64,000 nt of DNA from Phytophthora hibernalis (GCA_012656075.1 JAAKBF010000190.1:208597-272596), one strand, 5' to 3'. Positions 1 through 12,622 are shown, counted from the first letter of the stretch. Numbers and translations: made by a program. The notes: generated from the sequence alone by a model not told the origin.

Positions 1-472
1 CGCATCAAAGTGGCACTCAACCTACCATGTTTCGCGGCGTTGAGCCGCAGGTGATTTTTCACCTATACGACATCGCAACGCATCCATGGGATTTCCTGTA
101 ATAAAGAAACTACAGTTCTGTATTGCTTATTGGAATTATTGGACGTCTAGTATGCTGTAGTTTGCACAAAACGAGCTTAATCATATTTAAGCGCCACTGA
201 ATATGAGTGTAGCATGTATGCTGCTCACTTCTCCTTATGCCATTATATACGTGGACAATGATACAATAATGTTTATGAATTACTGTCACTACTACAAATT
301 CAATCTATAACGAAAGAAGAAGAAAATCAATCACGCATGTGTCAATGAAATACGTCATGTGTCTACTGGTCATGCCATTTCTGAAATTCCTCTCAACCCC
401 CAAGGTGGTAGCTTCTCACGAAGATATAAGTTTCTCTGGAATTCGCCGAGATGTGTGACGCGCTAGAGAACG
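1..472. other. AT-rich leader without a gene
   Basis: I see no supported gene in this stretch. It is AT-rich, has only short overlapping open frames, and lies upstream of the + strand half of the Helitron. It may hold the 5' part of that element, but I could not find a convincing Helitron 5'-TC terminus. Confidence 0.5.
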
Positions 473-2110
473 TTGCAGTCGGTGACGATGCAAACAAAAA
501 ACAATCGTCATCACGTTGCAAATGACTTGTGTCGGTATGGAGGTGAATTGGGTAAGAGCGACGAATCTAGTCCATGTCGTTTTAGTACGGATACAGATCG
601 TGTTAATTTCACTAATGGGAGTTGGCGCCAAAATATCGAGAGCTATAGAGCCCACCACCATGCCACGGATGCAGACATACCCGATGATCTTGCTATTAAG
701 CGTGAGATATGGCGCCGGAATAGTGAGAACTACAGAGCCCACAAGCGAGCGGCTGAAGAAGACATACCCGAGGAGCTTACCCAGAAGCGAGCGCTGTCGC
801 CGAAATAGTAGGAACTACAGAGCCCGCCAACGTGCGGCAGCGACATCCCTACCCAATAAGCTTGTTGAAAAGAATAAAACATGTCGCCGGAGTCACTTGG
901 AGTCTGTATCAACTGAAACACGAGAGGATGCAACGAATCGACTTCGACAGGCGCTGGGGCCGGACATGTTAGACGAGGGAGTGTGTCTTGTTTGTGATCG
1001 GTGTGTACCACGATGTGAAGCTACTCGAATCGATGATGACGACGAAGAATATGTGATCGAAATGAGGCAGTGTTGACTTCGGCCCGGCATGATCTCCCCT
1101 CTGAATTCTCCAAGCAGTATGATTGATCCACACTGGCGCGAGAGCTATCTGGATTGATACTATCACTCTATGAATTACCGGTGGTGGTGTATGGTTTGTC
1201 ACGAATGTGACCGTTCCATTTGTCGAAGAAAGATGCCAAAATTTGCTATTGCAAACGGATTTTACGTTGGGAGGTTTCCAATTGAGTTGCATGTGGACAA
1301 CATGACGATTCCAGAACGATTTATGACACAGCTTGCTACTGTTGTTTCGATGACCCGAGTTATGCGAGGTGGAAGGCACCGTTGTATTTGCTCTCATTGT
1401 GTTGTATTTGACGCCACACCAGGACCCCCGTCACGATGCTTCCAAAATCAATTTAGGATGTGGAGTGCTTCGTGTTGCGCAAGTGGGTGAATTTACGGAG
1501 AAACAAATGTCAAAAGTGCGGAGAATGCCAAGATTCGTCGTTCCGTGGTGTCTAATGCGTTTGAATTCTACAAGCAAAATAACGCGTTTTACTCTATGGT
1601 TGGATCTGACGAGTCTAAGGTGGAATCATCAGGTGATGAATATGCCAATGGTGATGTATTTTTTGATGTCCTTGATGATGCTGGGAACCTAGAAGCGGAC
1701 GCGAATCGCGAGCAGGAAAATATTCGAGGGCTGTTGGATAATGTTGCGGTTAGTAGGAGAACGTGGTCGAACGTCGCACAGGACTTCTTGATGATACATC
1801 TCAGATGTCAATTGCATCTATGGCTGGTCAATCTGGCAGTCAGAGTGCTGCAGAAACGTTCAGAGATTTTCTGATTAAACGATCAACCTATTTCAGTCCG
1901 GACGACTCAAGAACAATTTTTGCAAAAATGTTCCCGCATTTGTTTCCATTTGGACATAGTCACCCTGGTGAAAGCCAATGTGTGAATGTGTCCCTGAAAG
2001 AATGTTTGAAACATTCCACTATGTTAAGCAGTCGGCGATTTGCGGAGGATGAACTGTTTGTACTAGTTGCATTCGGCCGCATTGCAATGAAATTCCATCA
2101 ATGCCAACGC
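473..2110 (+). pseudogene. Helitron protein, N-terminal half (degenerate)
   Basis: Broken coding region of a Helitron replicase, spread over several frames. Near 640-850 is a run of Arg-rich repeats (RRNSENYRAHKRAAEED type) like those at the N terminus of oomycete Helitron proteins. Near 970-1010 is a Cys pair (CLVCDRC). Around 1195-1290 the pattern CHECDRS...MPKFAIANGFYVG...PIEL matches the conserved 'P-ALANG...G-P-EL' block found upstream of Helitron replicases (DUF6570-like). Around 1885-2085 comes the PHLFPFGHSHPGE ... RRFAEDELFVLVAF block that precedes the Helitron_like_N domain. Coding similarity stops near 2090-2110, exactly where the missing part starts on the opposite strand at about 8985. 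The family is clear; exact frames are not, because of several stops and frameshifts. Confidence 0.75.
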
Positions 2111-2217
2111 CACGCCTAATATTCTATCTCCCAGACTAAACAACGTACCTAGATCCCACCAAAGTGTTTTCACTTACAAAACATTTATTTTTCAAATGCT
2201 ACTATCCTGGCGGGTGA

Positions 2218-3040
2218 CTACGTCCGCTTTGACTTGATCAACGCCGCAATCAACGACATCAATTTCTGCTGACGCTGAAGAGCGCCTTTGAGCTCCTCCT
2301 TTTCGCGGTGCTCTCGCTCCATCTCTCTACGGTCGGCGTCTAGCTGTGATTTTACTGCCAGCTCAATGAACTGGTGGTAGAGGCTCATGAGCGAATGACG
2401 CGGCTCACTCTCATAATCACCTTGTGTATGAAGTTCGACTCCCGCTTTGATTTCTTGTTGAGGAGGTTCAACACCAAGCACTTGGGCTTCTATGATCTCA
2501 GACGGATCCGCAGCGGTGGTAATGGTGATACCAGCAGAGTCGATGTTGGCACACTGCTGTACAACACAACTTCTATTGTCAGATAATGGTGGCTGGTTTG
2601 TTGGAGCTTCGAAAAATCACGTTGCTGGACTGACGGAGTAATTTGACCGGTGCAAATGGTCTCATTGTCCATTTGCATCTGCCACCCTCACTGCATTTAC
2701 CCCGTGGCATTCCAACACGCCCGCTCCGTTGAAATGTCTCAGTCATACGGTCGTTCTCCGCCATGGCAAGGTAGCGCTTGTTGATCCGCGCCTTAATGGT
2801 TCTTGCGAGTGTACGTACAGCTGGATAGGAATTGGAGTACGACAGCGACCATAAAGTAGTGAACTTCTGGCGCAGACTGGTTGTAGTCCGATCAACCCAC
2901 ATCCGCTCTTTCCTTTCGGCGTACTGCGCTGTGACGTTCGCCCATTCAGTCGTCGTAACAGGCAGTATTTCATCCAAAATTGTTAGCAGCAACGTGAGTT
3001 CTTGCTTGTTGTAGTTTTTAGTGCCATGCGCTCGTGCCAT
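2218..3040 (-). pseudogene. DUF6818-like, Myb/SANT-type oomycete protein
   Basis: The N-terminal part (3040 down to about 2579) reads MARAHGTKNYNKQELTLLL, then 'ILDEILPVTTTEWANVTAQY...R...LRQKFTTL'. This is the tri-helix/SANT-like pattern of the large oomycete DUF6818 family, usually transposon-associated. The C-terminal part (2481-2218) is charged and coiled-coil like, ending MSLIAALIKSKRT, also usual for the family. The two parts are in different frames and separated by stops, so the copy is probably dead. I start at 3040 because the 13 residues of open frame before it are hydrophobic and unlike the family. It lies inside the segment that appears inverted within the Helitron, so it may be Helitron cargo or an independent insertion. 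Confidence 0.6.
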
Positions 3041-3079
3041 CTGCCAACATAACCAAGCCATTAGCACAACGATCAACAT

Positions 3080-4495
3080 TGCTATTATAAGAGAGTACCT
3101 TCAGCGTGGGATGGCGGGTACAGCGCTAAATTAGAAGTGATTATGGAAAGATCAACCCACGGAGCACCTACCATGAACTTGTGGAGAGGTGCACAACGCA
3201 AATTAGGATGGGGTGACACAAAATTCTTCCATTATGAATTGAACCGTTTCTGGCTAACTGCAATTGCTAACATGTGGATGAACGCTGAGCTACATGAGCT
3301 CGTAACTAGTCCTTCTTTGCTCTGTGTAAAGTTTTTCACCTTGCTATGTGTGAAACGTTGAGCCTCATTTTCATCTTCGTTACGTCTGTGGAGGGCTCGC
3401 TTCTTGCGACACGGTTGTTGTATTGGCTATATGCGGTAAAAATTTCGGCTTGACCATGACTCAAGACAATACGACGCGGGTTTCTTTCGGCTCCAACACT
3501 AAGTTTTGATATGCACTGCGTAGGTCAGCTTCATCTTCGTCGAAGGGTTCATCTTGTTGCGTCGTGTGAGCGGCAGCGTTGTGCCAATTTACATTAAAAA
3601 TTGATCGAGATGTGCAGTTGGCCCACCAGTATAATTGTACAATGTTGACATTGTATTGCTCTCTACTTGTTTGTATGGGGATAAACGTGACATCATACGT
3701 GTGTCAGATGTAAATCGTGTCCATACATCATGTAAGAAACACTAGCAGCATTGAACCCAATCATATTATTGTTATTATTTGGTACATTTTTTCAATTCTA
3801 TTACTGCAATTAGAATACAAGTTATGTTCATCAAATCCACGGTGCTGCGCTTCTCCCACTTGCGCAGCTGTTCGCTGGGCATCTATTGTCTCGGTCTTGA
3901 GCTTGAAGTCTGATGCAATCACTATAGTGCGCGCAAATGCAGAGACCTGACTTTGCGGTTCTGTGTACGCGTTTGGATCGGGGTGGGTGGGGAACTTCCG
4001 TTGAGCTGGCATTTGCGCGGTTTGGCCGGCATGTATTGCGTCGGCAGAAGAAGTTGGAATAAGCTTAGTTACGTGGCGTTCAGTCTTGTATCATGCATGC
4101 AATAGACAAAGCTCTTAAGTTGAACATAACTGGTATAACGACGAAAACGTACGCAAATTAAGCTATGTTTAGTGGCCCCGCATTGTCACAAATACCAGAA
4201 CACCGTATAAACTTAGCCAGCCTCGTAGTTATGTACACGGATAATAACCCAACTGGAGGAAGAGGAGTACCCCGTGTTGTAGGCCTTATCAGAGTTTAAC
4301 CCGATGTGTCCTTGTCAACGGCAAGTATAGTTGAGTTGGGTACATTTGTGGGTATCTTGCCATGGGCAATTTCTTTTCAATGTACTACTGAGAACATAAA
4401 GAATATAAATGTACTACTGAGAACATAAAACTGTATTTCACGCTGAGTGCAGCGATTTGCCTGATCTTCTACGATGCCGATACTGATATCAAAAG
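3080..4495. other. Non-coding stretch between DUF6818-like gene and Helitron helicase
   Basis: About 1.4 kb with no gene I can support. A short - strand open frame (4012-3761, 83 codons) has no features I recognise. The sequence is AT-rich. A small tandem duplication sits at the right end and is listed separately. Confidence 0.5.
4379..4430. repeat. 29-bp tandem duplication
   Basis: The unit starting AATGTACTACTGAGAACATA begins at 4379 and again at 4408. The second copy is complete for at least 22 bases. It lies just downstream of the Helitron helicase fragment in that gene's reading direction. Confidence 0.8.
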
Positions 4496-7400
4496 CTAGG
4501 TTTCTGACATGTCTGCAACGGTGTTGGCAGACAGTATCTTTAGATGATCTTCTTCGGTCAGGGCTTCTTCGCTGGGGTGGGCCCAGGCTACAATTTCTGT
4601 TGTTATTGCCTCAAGCGTAGCAAACGCGTGTCGTGAGGTTACACGCGACACAAATAGATAGGGTTGCTCTTTTTTGTTTGCAATCGCCGTTTTGGAGCGC
4701 CATTCAGTGACAACCATCCCTTCTAAGGTTTCTCCTTGAACCTTGTAAACAGTAGATCCAACGGCACACACCAGTGGAAACTGGCCAATTTTAACCGCCA
4801 AGCTTCTCGGTTCACCGTTAGGGATCAGAGGGAGCGAAATCTCACAAGGTTTAAATGACTCACAGTCGTAAAACAGTGGAAATAAATCAGAGTCGACGTC
4901 ATTTGCGACGGATTTTGCCAGTGGGCCTCTAGGTAGCCTCACTATTAACGCTTGTGGTGGCGCATGTGGTAGTTGCACGACCACACCGGATACATCATCA
5001 TGAACGAGCCAAAATTTTGTCCCTGGTTGAAAAAGATTTTTCGAGCGTACCAAAAGTTCCGTTGGCAACTAGTTTTTCAGCGCGAATATTTTGTGCAACT
5101 TGTATGGGCATGCCAGGTATTACGTCCAAAAGGTGCCATTCGCCCAAATTTGTTATCGGGTAGTCGCATCACCATTTCAATATCGGAACGACTTAGACCT
5201 TTCAGTCTTCCCTTGAAATTTGCAACAATACGTGTTGGGTATTGTGCCTTGGGTAAGCGAGAAGCTGTCGTTGCGATAAATAAATTGTTAATTGCTTGTC
5301 GCGTAACATTGTCCGGCGTCACAAATGTTGATATTGTTCTGTTTTGAGAATTTGGACATGTGATATTGTTTGCATCTTGGCGGACAACCCTTGAATTGAT
5401 TAAACCAATGAATTCCGTCGTCCAGACCCCCAACCGATCAAGCCAATATCCTTCCCCCACTCGGGGTCATTTTTAAAGCGAACGGAGTCCTCGAGGATCC
5501 CAACGCTAACAAATTTCTGCCACAATTGATACCCAGTTAGTGCTGTCGCTGAACATCTGGCTCTCAACCAGGGCTTAATGTAGACCGGGTCGGCTCCAAC
5601 AGGTGGTAAATGCAGGAAGTCACCAACTAGAATAACATGGATACCCCAAACGGTACTTTAGCGTTTCGTGTTGCCTTCCGTAGACGTTGGTCCAGCTCCA
5701 CAAGTTGAATTTTATGCATCATTGACACCTCGTCGATAACAACAATGTCTAAGCCCAATATAGAGCCCGATTCTGACCCCTTTAATACTAGAAGAAAGCT
5801 AGCCAATGTTCGTCCAGAGATTAAGGTCGCTGCCTTTCCTGTCAGCGCTGTTTTCAACATGCTGTCACCACGTCTCCAACTAGAACACAATTCCTGAACA
5901 GCACCGATTACACGAGTTTTCCCGGTGCCACCTTCACCACCTAGGTAGAATAGGAGGTGATCGTCGCATTGAACATCCACATCCTCGTAATTCAGATCAT
6001 CTGTTTTTCCAGCGATTCAACAATGCAGATCCAATTTTGCGAAACGCAGCATACTGTAGCCTGTTCAATGTGAACAAACTTGATATTTCAGCTATCGTTG
6101 CAAATGATTTTGATGGTACTGCATTCAATCCGCTTGTATGTGGATATCACTGCATAGAACTTTCGCTGAGCGCTTTGTCCAATAATTCCACAAGCTGTGA
6201 ATCTTGTTGGACATCGGCCTCGACAGGAGCTGCACCCATTGTAGGGTTGTCGGTACTAGGATCGCGCACCCACTCTTTCATGTTTTTAAAGTTGGAAACT
6301 CAGCATCGTAATCAAGGTTTTGAAAGGGTGCTGTAGTGCGAGATGATACTCCGTCTAAAATTCCTGTTTTTGTAAACGCCATAACTATATTCTTTGTGTG
6401 GTCACTGTCGATTGGACAGCTCGGGCATAATGCTGGACTGAGTTTGTTGGAATCAAGAATAGCATCAAATACTTCGCCATCAAACGGCAAGATGCCATTT
6501 GAATCAACTTTGTTTTGGTCTACCAGCACATCTCCAACAGCGAAAATATCTTCGTTGCTTGAATCATTACTACATGTATTCGCTTGTGAATCTTCGTCAT
6601 ATTCTACCCATTTAAACTGATGACTTGCAGCTGTATTGGCTGCCTGACGTTGCCAAATGTAAAATCGTGCATATTGGCCATTATATCCACAACAAAGTCA
6701 CTGCGGTCGGTTTCCCACACGGAATAAGCCTCTATCCACGTTTCCCCAATGGGATGAGTTTGTCCAGGCAGCCCTGCAAGTGTTCGAAAACGCTTAAAAA
6801 GTACTAACGAACCAATAGCCTGCTTTAGCTGTTCTTCGTCGCTCGAATCATCGGTAATGCCAGGGACTTGATACCCAATAATCATGGCAATATAGTCGCA
6901 ATCGTGAACGCCAAGACAATGTGTTTCTGACAGCGGGTGGTCAGCTTCAAAAGGATACCGAGATAATTTCGGTACTTCAGAGTGTCTGCGAAAATACTTC
7001 ATCACAAATTCGTACACATTAACATTTTCGAGCTCGTTTGGGCGATATATGTAATCATCCAAAATGCTGACTGCGGTAGCGTTGGAATTCGAGGAGCGGT
7101 CATTACTGGACCGGATCACCAATTGACACTGATAGTCTTCGTTGGAACAGAGCTGTCGTATCATGTCTCCTAGCGGTAGTTTACTGCATGTAGGACTGGC
7201 ATAATAGCATGTGCCAATATTCAAGTACAAAGCTGCCAATGGCCCCGCAACTTCCTGGCGATTGGTCATCGAATACACCATCGATGCAACTCGCTTCCTA
7301 GATCTTGCAAAACGATCTGTAACATTAGTGGCCGCGGCATTTTCGTCTGCTTGCTCATTTTCTTGACGTCGTTTTAATGACGCTACCGCAATTGGAATCA

Positions 7401-8985
7401 CGGAATCTAGTCTTCGATGCTGTTTGGTAACGTATTTGCAGGCGTAGTACATGCGATCAAGTGCTTCAGTGCCACCAAAAGAATTTGGATATCATGGTTG
7501 CACTTGAAGGTCGCCATAATGGCATAGTTAAACCCGTTGATGTATTCATGTGCCAGTTTTCCACTCCAAATGCCTTAAACGATACCTTTTCAATTCGATT
7601 TCATATAGATATCGACAGTAGCTTTCATCGTGGGTGGACCTCGAGGCTTTAAAACAACTAGCAGTGTGCCTCCACCAGTGTTGATTCAGTAGCACCACCA
7701 GAACCGAAACCATATAATCGAGGGACAACGACGACATACGGCGGTCCATAGGTGAAGGTGGTGTTAGTTCGATCCGTCGAGTAATTTGATCATTCTGAAA
7801 GATATCTTCGTCGGCTCTGCAATACGCCATACTGCCGTCATTGATCGATTTAAGAAAGTCTGTGGCTTGGTCAGTCGTCATGTCCGGTGTTTCCATGATA
7901 ACATCTGGTCCCACGGATGCGTGGAATAGCTCTCTCATTTCCACAATTTAGATCGCTTTATCGTGTGCGTTTCGGCAGATTGCTTCAACTTCAGCTTGCT
8001 TCTCTGCGTCGACTTTACTGAGATGCCCTTCCCAAGCCAGAATAAGTCTTCCGTTATCCAGTAACACCTGACGTAGAACGTGCTGAGAGGTAAACGTTGC
8101 ATGGCAATCCCGCACGCTACTAAAAAGGTTCGCTGATCTTTCTCTTTGCTTTTGCACTAAACAGTCCACTGCATGGGTCCTGCCTGGAACGAGGGTCAAT
8201 ATTTAAACCGATTAAATTTCGATACTCGATCCACAAATTAGGCACTTTCCGTTTTCGACATCTGGTGGGAGGTCGTTCGATACTATGCTCTTCACGTAGT
8301 TCTTAACAGATTCCCAAAATTCATCTCCTTCAGGACTAGAAAGAAGTAGATCCACCTCGGCTGAATTACGTGGCAATTTGCCAGCCAAATCAAAAATGCA
8401 CGTGGAGGGTACCCTCTCCACCATTCCAAAATACGCCGTCACGTCTCCGAATAGGCCATGGAAATTCATTCGTTTCTTAGTCTTCGGGTCTATCCCAAAG
8501 CCATGCTTGATGAAGGTGTCAACGACACGCATAAATAAACGAGTAGCAATACAGTCATTACTGAGGCTTGCTTCCCGCAACTCTGCCTTGGTTGGTAGCT
8601 CAGCTGCTAACATATCAAACAAACTCTCCACGCTCGTGATACCAGCATATTGAGCCATTACTAGTGAGTTATCCGTGTTTGGAGTAAGTGTCAAGAAAAG
8701 CGCTGGTTGTCCAAAACGAGTCTGATATGCAAAAGCCTGCTTTCGACACTGCATTCTTTCTGCGATGCTACCCCAAACGGCACATGAAGCAATATCCACA
8801 GTATTTAAGAATCTATCAACGACGGAATCTTCATCATGTTGTACAGTGCTTCCTCCTTGTCGCCGTCTTTCGTTCTTATGCAACACTGCTACCAAAGATT
8901 CCGTGTCGATTTTATCATATCCGTCAAATAAATGAGGAAATCGCCGACAACGAAATGAAGTCTGGGTGTACATGTTTTCATTTTA
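4496..8985 (-). pseudogene. Helitron Rep/Pif1-helicase half (degenerate)
   Basis: Read from 8985 downwards this is the rest of a Helitron replicase. 8973-8212 carries the Helitron_like_N domain (start MYTQTSFRCRRFPHLF; later FLTLTPNTDNSLVMAQYAG and MNFHGLFGDVTAYFGMVERV). 8199-7546 is a poorly preserved middle portion. 7452-6604 begins MYYACKYVTKQHRR, the usual post-Rep block 'Y-CKYVTK'. 5980-5627 is the Pif1 helicase core: Walker A YLGGEGGTGKTRVI and Walker B DIVVIDEVSMMHK. 5460-4496 covers the C-terminal helicase part, with the 'VYKVQGETLEG' motif that binds the DNA end in Pif1/RecD-type enzymes. Many frameshifts separate the blocks, so the element is inactive. It lacks the N-terminal blocks, which lie at 473-2110 on the other strand. 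Confidence 0.85.
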
Positions 8986-9981
8986 CCCCTATTCACGAAA
9001 GCCCGCGTACTCGAAGCTCTCGTCGCAGTGCATGGTGTCGAGTCCACAGTGCATAGGCTCACATATTCCCTGCGCCGATATTAAATTTACGCACGCAATC
9101 GTACTCAACCTGCGCACACTACACAGTTCAACTCCCATGTACTCACTCATTAACACTCAACCTACACAACGTTACACTTTCGGCGCACACACTCAACACA
9201 GAACTTGTCTTGACCTTCCATGAGCTCGCTCGTTCACACGCAACAAACCCATCGAGCTCACACACACTACACTCAAACTCAACGGGCTCACACTCTACAC
9301 ACTGAATATACCTTCAGTCCAACAAGCTCGCTCGTTCACACTAAATATTGAACCTGTCGAGTCGACTCAACGGGCTCACACACTACACTCTACACACTGA
9401 ATATACCTTCAGTCGCTCGTTCACACTCAGTCGAGTCGGTTGACGGCTTGACTCTAAATTCACTCTTTGTTGAGCACGCAAAATATGTGTTGACCACACA
9501 CTCATGTTGCACGAACGTTGACCCAGTTGACGTCAAATAATCCTCGTTGGGCTTCCCAATACGGTAGCTAGCTTCGCTACCTATCTCCCAGTAATATCAC
9601 CAGGTAAACTGAAGAGTGGGCCTTATAGATTCAAATCAAACTTCGAGTTCCCCCCGGCCGTCAGACCGGTAAACAATTCTAGATTATCGTCATATCTCCC
9701 TGGTCATATGGATGAATATCGTCATACCTCCGCTCACACTTAACTTCACTATGCATATTAACGACCAATAGGAAGAATGGGTTGGCAATTGTTTTACTTA
9801 TAACGAATCAAATCAGTCTATGCGATTTTGTTTAACCAATCAGAAATCTCACCGATTGGTGAAGCCCCTACAACCACACCTCCGACGTATCGTGTCGGAG
9901 AGAGCAAAGAATTTATTGATATCCCCTACATGTTGCAAGTCATTCGCATATCGTTCGAATAACACCCATCTCCGACCCAAC
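8986..9981. other. Intergenic region rich in short repeats
   Basis: No gene seen. From about 9090 to 9490 the sequence is dominated by variants of 'GCTCACACACTACACTC' and 'CGCTCGTTCACACTCA'. The clearest duplication is listed separately. 9500-9981 shows nothing distinctive apart from two 'ATCGTCATA' words near 9687 and 9718. Confidence 0.5.
9281..9420. repeat. Imperfect tandem repeat, period about 88-95 bp
   Basis: AACGGGCTCACAC occurs at 9281 and 9369. CTCTACACACTGAATATACC followed by TTCAGT occurs at 9293-9318 and 9388-9413. The 88 versus 95 base spacing shows a small indel between the units. A GCTCGCTCGTTCACACT-like word follows each copy. This may be part of a decayed subterminal transposon repeat; no coding. 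Confidence 0.8.
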
Positions 9982-11500
9982 ATGAGCCTGAACGACCTCG
10001 CGCCGGCCAATACGAAGCGAGCTGTGGAATGCGCAGCACGCTCGTTCCTGAAGTTCCTCGAGAAGTAATCCGTCCGCTGGGAGTACCTGGGAGTGTGCAA
10101 GCAGCGCGAGAGTGCCTCGCTCGTCTTGGGGGCTGTGGTAGACAAGTTCAGCATGTACATCGCCTTCAGGGAAGGGCGAAAGGGTCAGCTCTTAGCCCAA
10201 CACTCGGTCATGCAGTACTCCAAGACCTGGCTGCTGAAACAGTTCCCTGAGGATCGAGTGGGGCTTGGCAAGATTCTGCTGAAGAAGGGACAAGTGCTCG
10301 AACGATACTGTATGAAAAGAGAGTCGGGGGCGTTTGTAAACAATGCTCCTGCATGCACGAAGAACGAGCTCAAGCAGATGATGGTATATCTCTATTCGAC
10401 GGCTTGTACCTCTGCGGACTACCAGGACGCCGCCTTGCTGTGTCTGCTGTGGTTCCTCTGGACGTTCGTCGGACCTCACGATGCTTCGCCAGGCCAACCT
10501 GTCCATTGGCGCAGGCGACATCTGCTTCGTGCGCTTCATTCGGGTCAAAAATGCAGAAGAATCAGGCCTCTCACTCTTTCCAGACAACGACTTCTCCACG
10601 TGCCCGCTTCTTTCCATAGCGTTAGCACTGGTGACGCAGTCTTCTCCGACGGCTTTGCTTCTGAGCCAGTTTCCAGAGCAGCAGACAGTCTCCCAAGCAA
10701 CCCTGACACCCGCTACACCCCTGATCGACTTGATTGACCATCCGGAAGCTGTGATCCCGCTGTACGAAGCGAATAAGAAGTAAGATGAGAGCAAGACGGC
10801 CGATGCTGTTCCTGGGATCCACAGCTACGTCAACCGCGCTCTGGACACAGTCGCCAAACCACTGGCGTGGCGGAGCGTCTGACGTCACATTCGTTTCGGC
10901 GCAGCGGTGCTCAGCATGCTAATGGAGCTGGAATGTGCGTGCAGTGGATTTTGGACCGTGGAGCGTGGAACATGACGGCGCCTTCTCGTACGTCTTCAAC
11001 ACTCCTGCCGAGGGCCACAGGGTTGCACGAGTCTTGAGCGGGCGCGACCCCGAGCAAAGAGTGCGTCTTCCGAAGCTGGACTTCTTCGATTCCGATACCC
11101 AGTCCAAGATCCGGTACGTAGCGGCAGCACTTTTCAACGCGTCGTCTGGCCTGGACACGCCACCGTACAACGTGAACGCGCGCGTTATCGACACCTTCAT
11201 GGCGTATCATCTGCGCCAGTACCCGTCCTTAAAGAGTCTCAGAGTAAATGGACTGGTCATTCAACGCACCGAGGCTTGCACAGTTGGTAAAGGCTTATCT
11301 GTAAACGATCTGTTGGCGTGGTCGTCGTTCCTGTCCTTGAATGCGACGGCGACATCTGAAGCAAAACCTGCACCACCCAAGCCACCACAGCATATATCAC
11401 CAAACCCACCATGTTTCTTGAAGAATTAATTCAAGTGAACCAGAAGCTGGACACTCGGCTGAATATGATGGAGGCTAAGGTAGACAAAAACAGCAACAAG
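9982..11500 (+). pseudogene. Crypton-like tyrosine recombinase (degenerate)
   Basis: A broken tyrosine recombinase of an oomycete Crypton-like family. The start MSLNDLAPANTKRAVECAAR (9982) has the usual 'LAPANT-RAY--A-R-F--FL' pattern and hits a stop at 10066. The reading continues as core-binding domain (10126-10460: VDKFSMYIAFREGRKGQ...QYSKTWLLKQFP). Other frames (10481-10783) give the segment containing LSIGAGDICFVRFIRVKNAE. At about 10881-10910 the frame reads HSFRRSGAQHANG, which contains the H-x-x-R catalytic box. QWILDRGAWNM and the C-terminal part (10935-11429) follow. Conservation is high but in at least four frames, so this copy cannot make the protein. Cryptons move as circles through site-specific recombination; ends of this copy were not recognisable. 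Confidence 0.75.
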
Positions 11501-11589
11501 CTCCGTCAGCACTGAAGTCAAGAGAGGATACAAGCAACAACGAGCCTCAAGCCAGGCGTCGGTGTACCTCTGCTGCTACAACCCTGAAA

Positions 11590-11975
11590 GATGCTTGGTT
11601 TCCTGGTACGCTCAAGAACCGCGAATGTGCAGCTCAACGGATGCAGCAACCAAGCACACGAGGTCGAACGCCAAGTTGATCGTCGCATTCTTGAATCTGT
11701 TCATCTGAGATGGCTTCGAGATCGATGAGAAGTCACCGCGGTATCGAGACGATGTCTTGAAAGTCGGTGCCAGCGCGGAGACACAGTTGCTGGTGTATCT
11801 CAGCGAGCGCAAAATTACAGCTCGTGGGGCTCAAAACGTCTTGAAGTCAATGCGGAAGTTGCACAAGTCTGGCCACCTCAACGAGCACGTCCGCCATTAC
11901 AACCAACTTCAAGCCGCCGGCCGCGTAGTTGACCATGCTCCTTCGCACACCACCAACATACTTGGTTTAGTTTAA
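11590..11975 (+). pseudogene. Companion reading frame of the Crypton-like element
   Basis: About 100 bases after the recombinase remnant. The frame reads WYAQEPRM near 11602, then after a stop at 11708 continues GFEIDEKSPRYRDDVLKVGA and LLVYLSERKITARGAQNVLK to the stop at 11973. I recall oomycete proteins with a 'W(Y/F)...EPR' start and a helical core accompanying this recombinase family, but its function is unknown to me. One in-frame stop suggests it is dead. Position and orientation link it to the recombinase. Confidence 0.5.
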
Positions 11976-12139
11976 GCATGGGTTTACATACAGACTCACC
12001 TTTGGTTGCCGTCACCAGTCGTTGCTGTCCATCATTTTCGCTTGGAGAGCGCTGATGCTCACTCTTTGTTCTGCACCCGAACCAGCGAAGTATCCACCAT
12101 TCCTTCCATCAAGCCCAATAAGAGCAACATAGCTCCGTG

Positions 12140-12622
12140 AAGGAGTTCAAGGCGCTGTGCATCGCTGCTCGCAAGGCGTACAAGATCCGGGTTAGTGATG
12201 AGGCAATCCGTCACCTTCGACTTACCATGAACACGACGATTGCCTCGTCAAGCCTCCTCCCCGAAGCGATAGACATCACTTTCGCTTGCGTGGCCGAACA
12301 GAAGAGGCCTTGAAGACGTGCGCGAGTGGTTTGGGGCTCCTGGTCCACGCGATGATGAAGGTTCGAGCGGCGAGAAGGAGTGGAGCGCTGAAGAAGACCT
12401 GAAAGCAGAGAAGCTCCACTACGTCCGCAAGCTGCTGAGTTGGCACTGTGAGAAGCGGCAGATGTACTACCTTGTCGAAAGGGAGGTGACGTGGGAGCCT
12501 TGAGAGCACCTGAGCCAGACCATCGTCGCTACCTTCGAGAAAGAGCGCCGCCTTCTTGTGCGCAAGAAGTTCATCGAAGAGGAATCTGTTGAGGACAACA
12601 CGATTAACACAACGGAAGGGTA
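12140..12622 (+). pseudogene. Unrecognised reading-frame remnant
   Basis: An open reading with only two in-frame interruptions: KEFKALCIAARKAYKIRVSD (from about 12139), a stop near 12312 with a shift, then REWFGAPGPRDDEGSSGEKE to 12503, a stop, and LSQTIVATFEKERRLLVRKK to 12622. It is highly charged and probably helical. I do not recognise the family. It follows the Crypton companion frame on the same strand and could be a third part of that element or an unrelated gene fragment. Confidence 0.35.

Noticed and set aside
9241..9420. Possible CRISPR-like array or satellite
   Set aside because: Only two clear units with irregular spacing; not an array, and the genome is eukaryotic.
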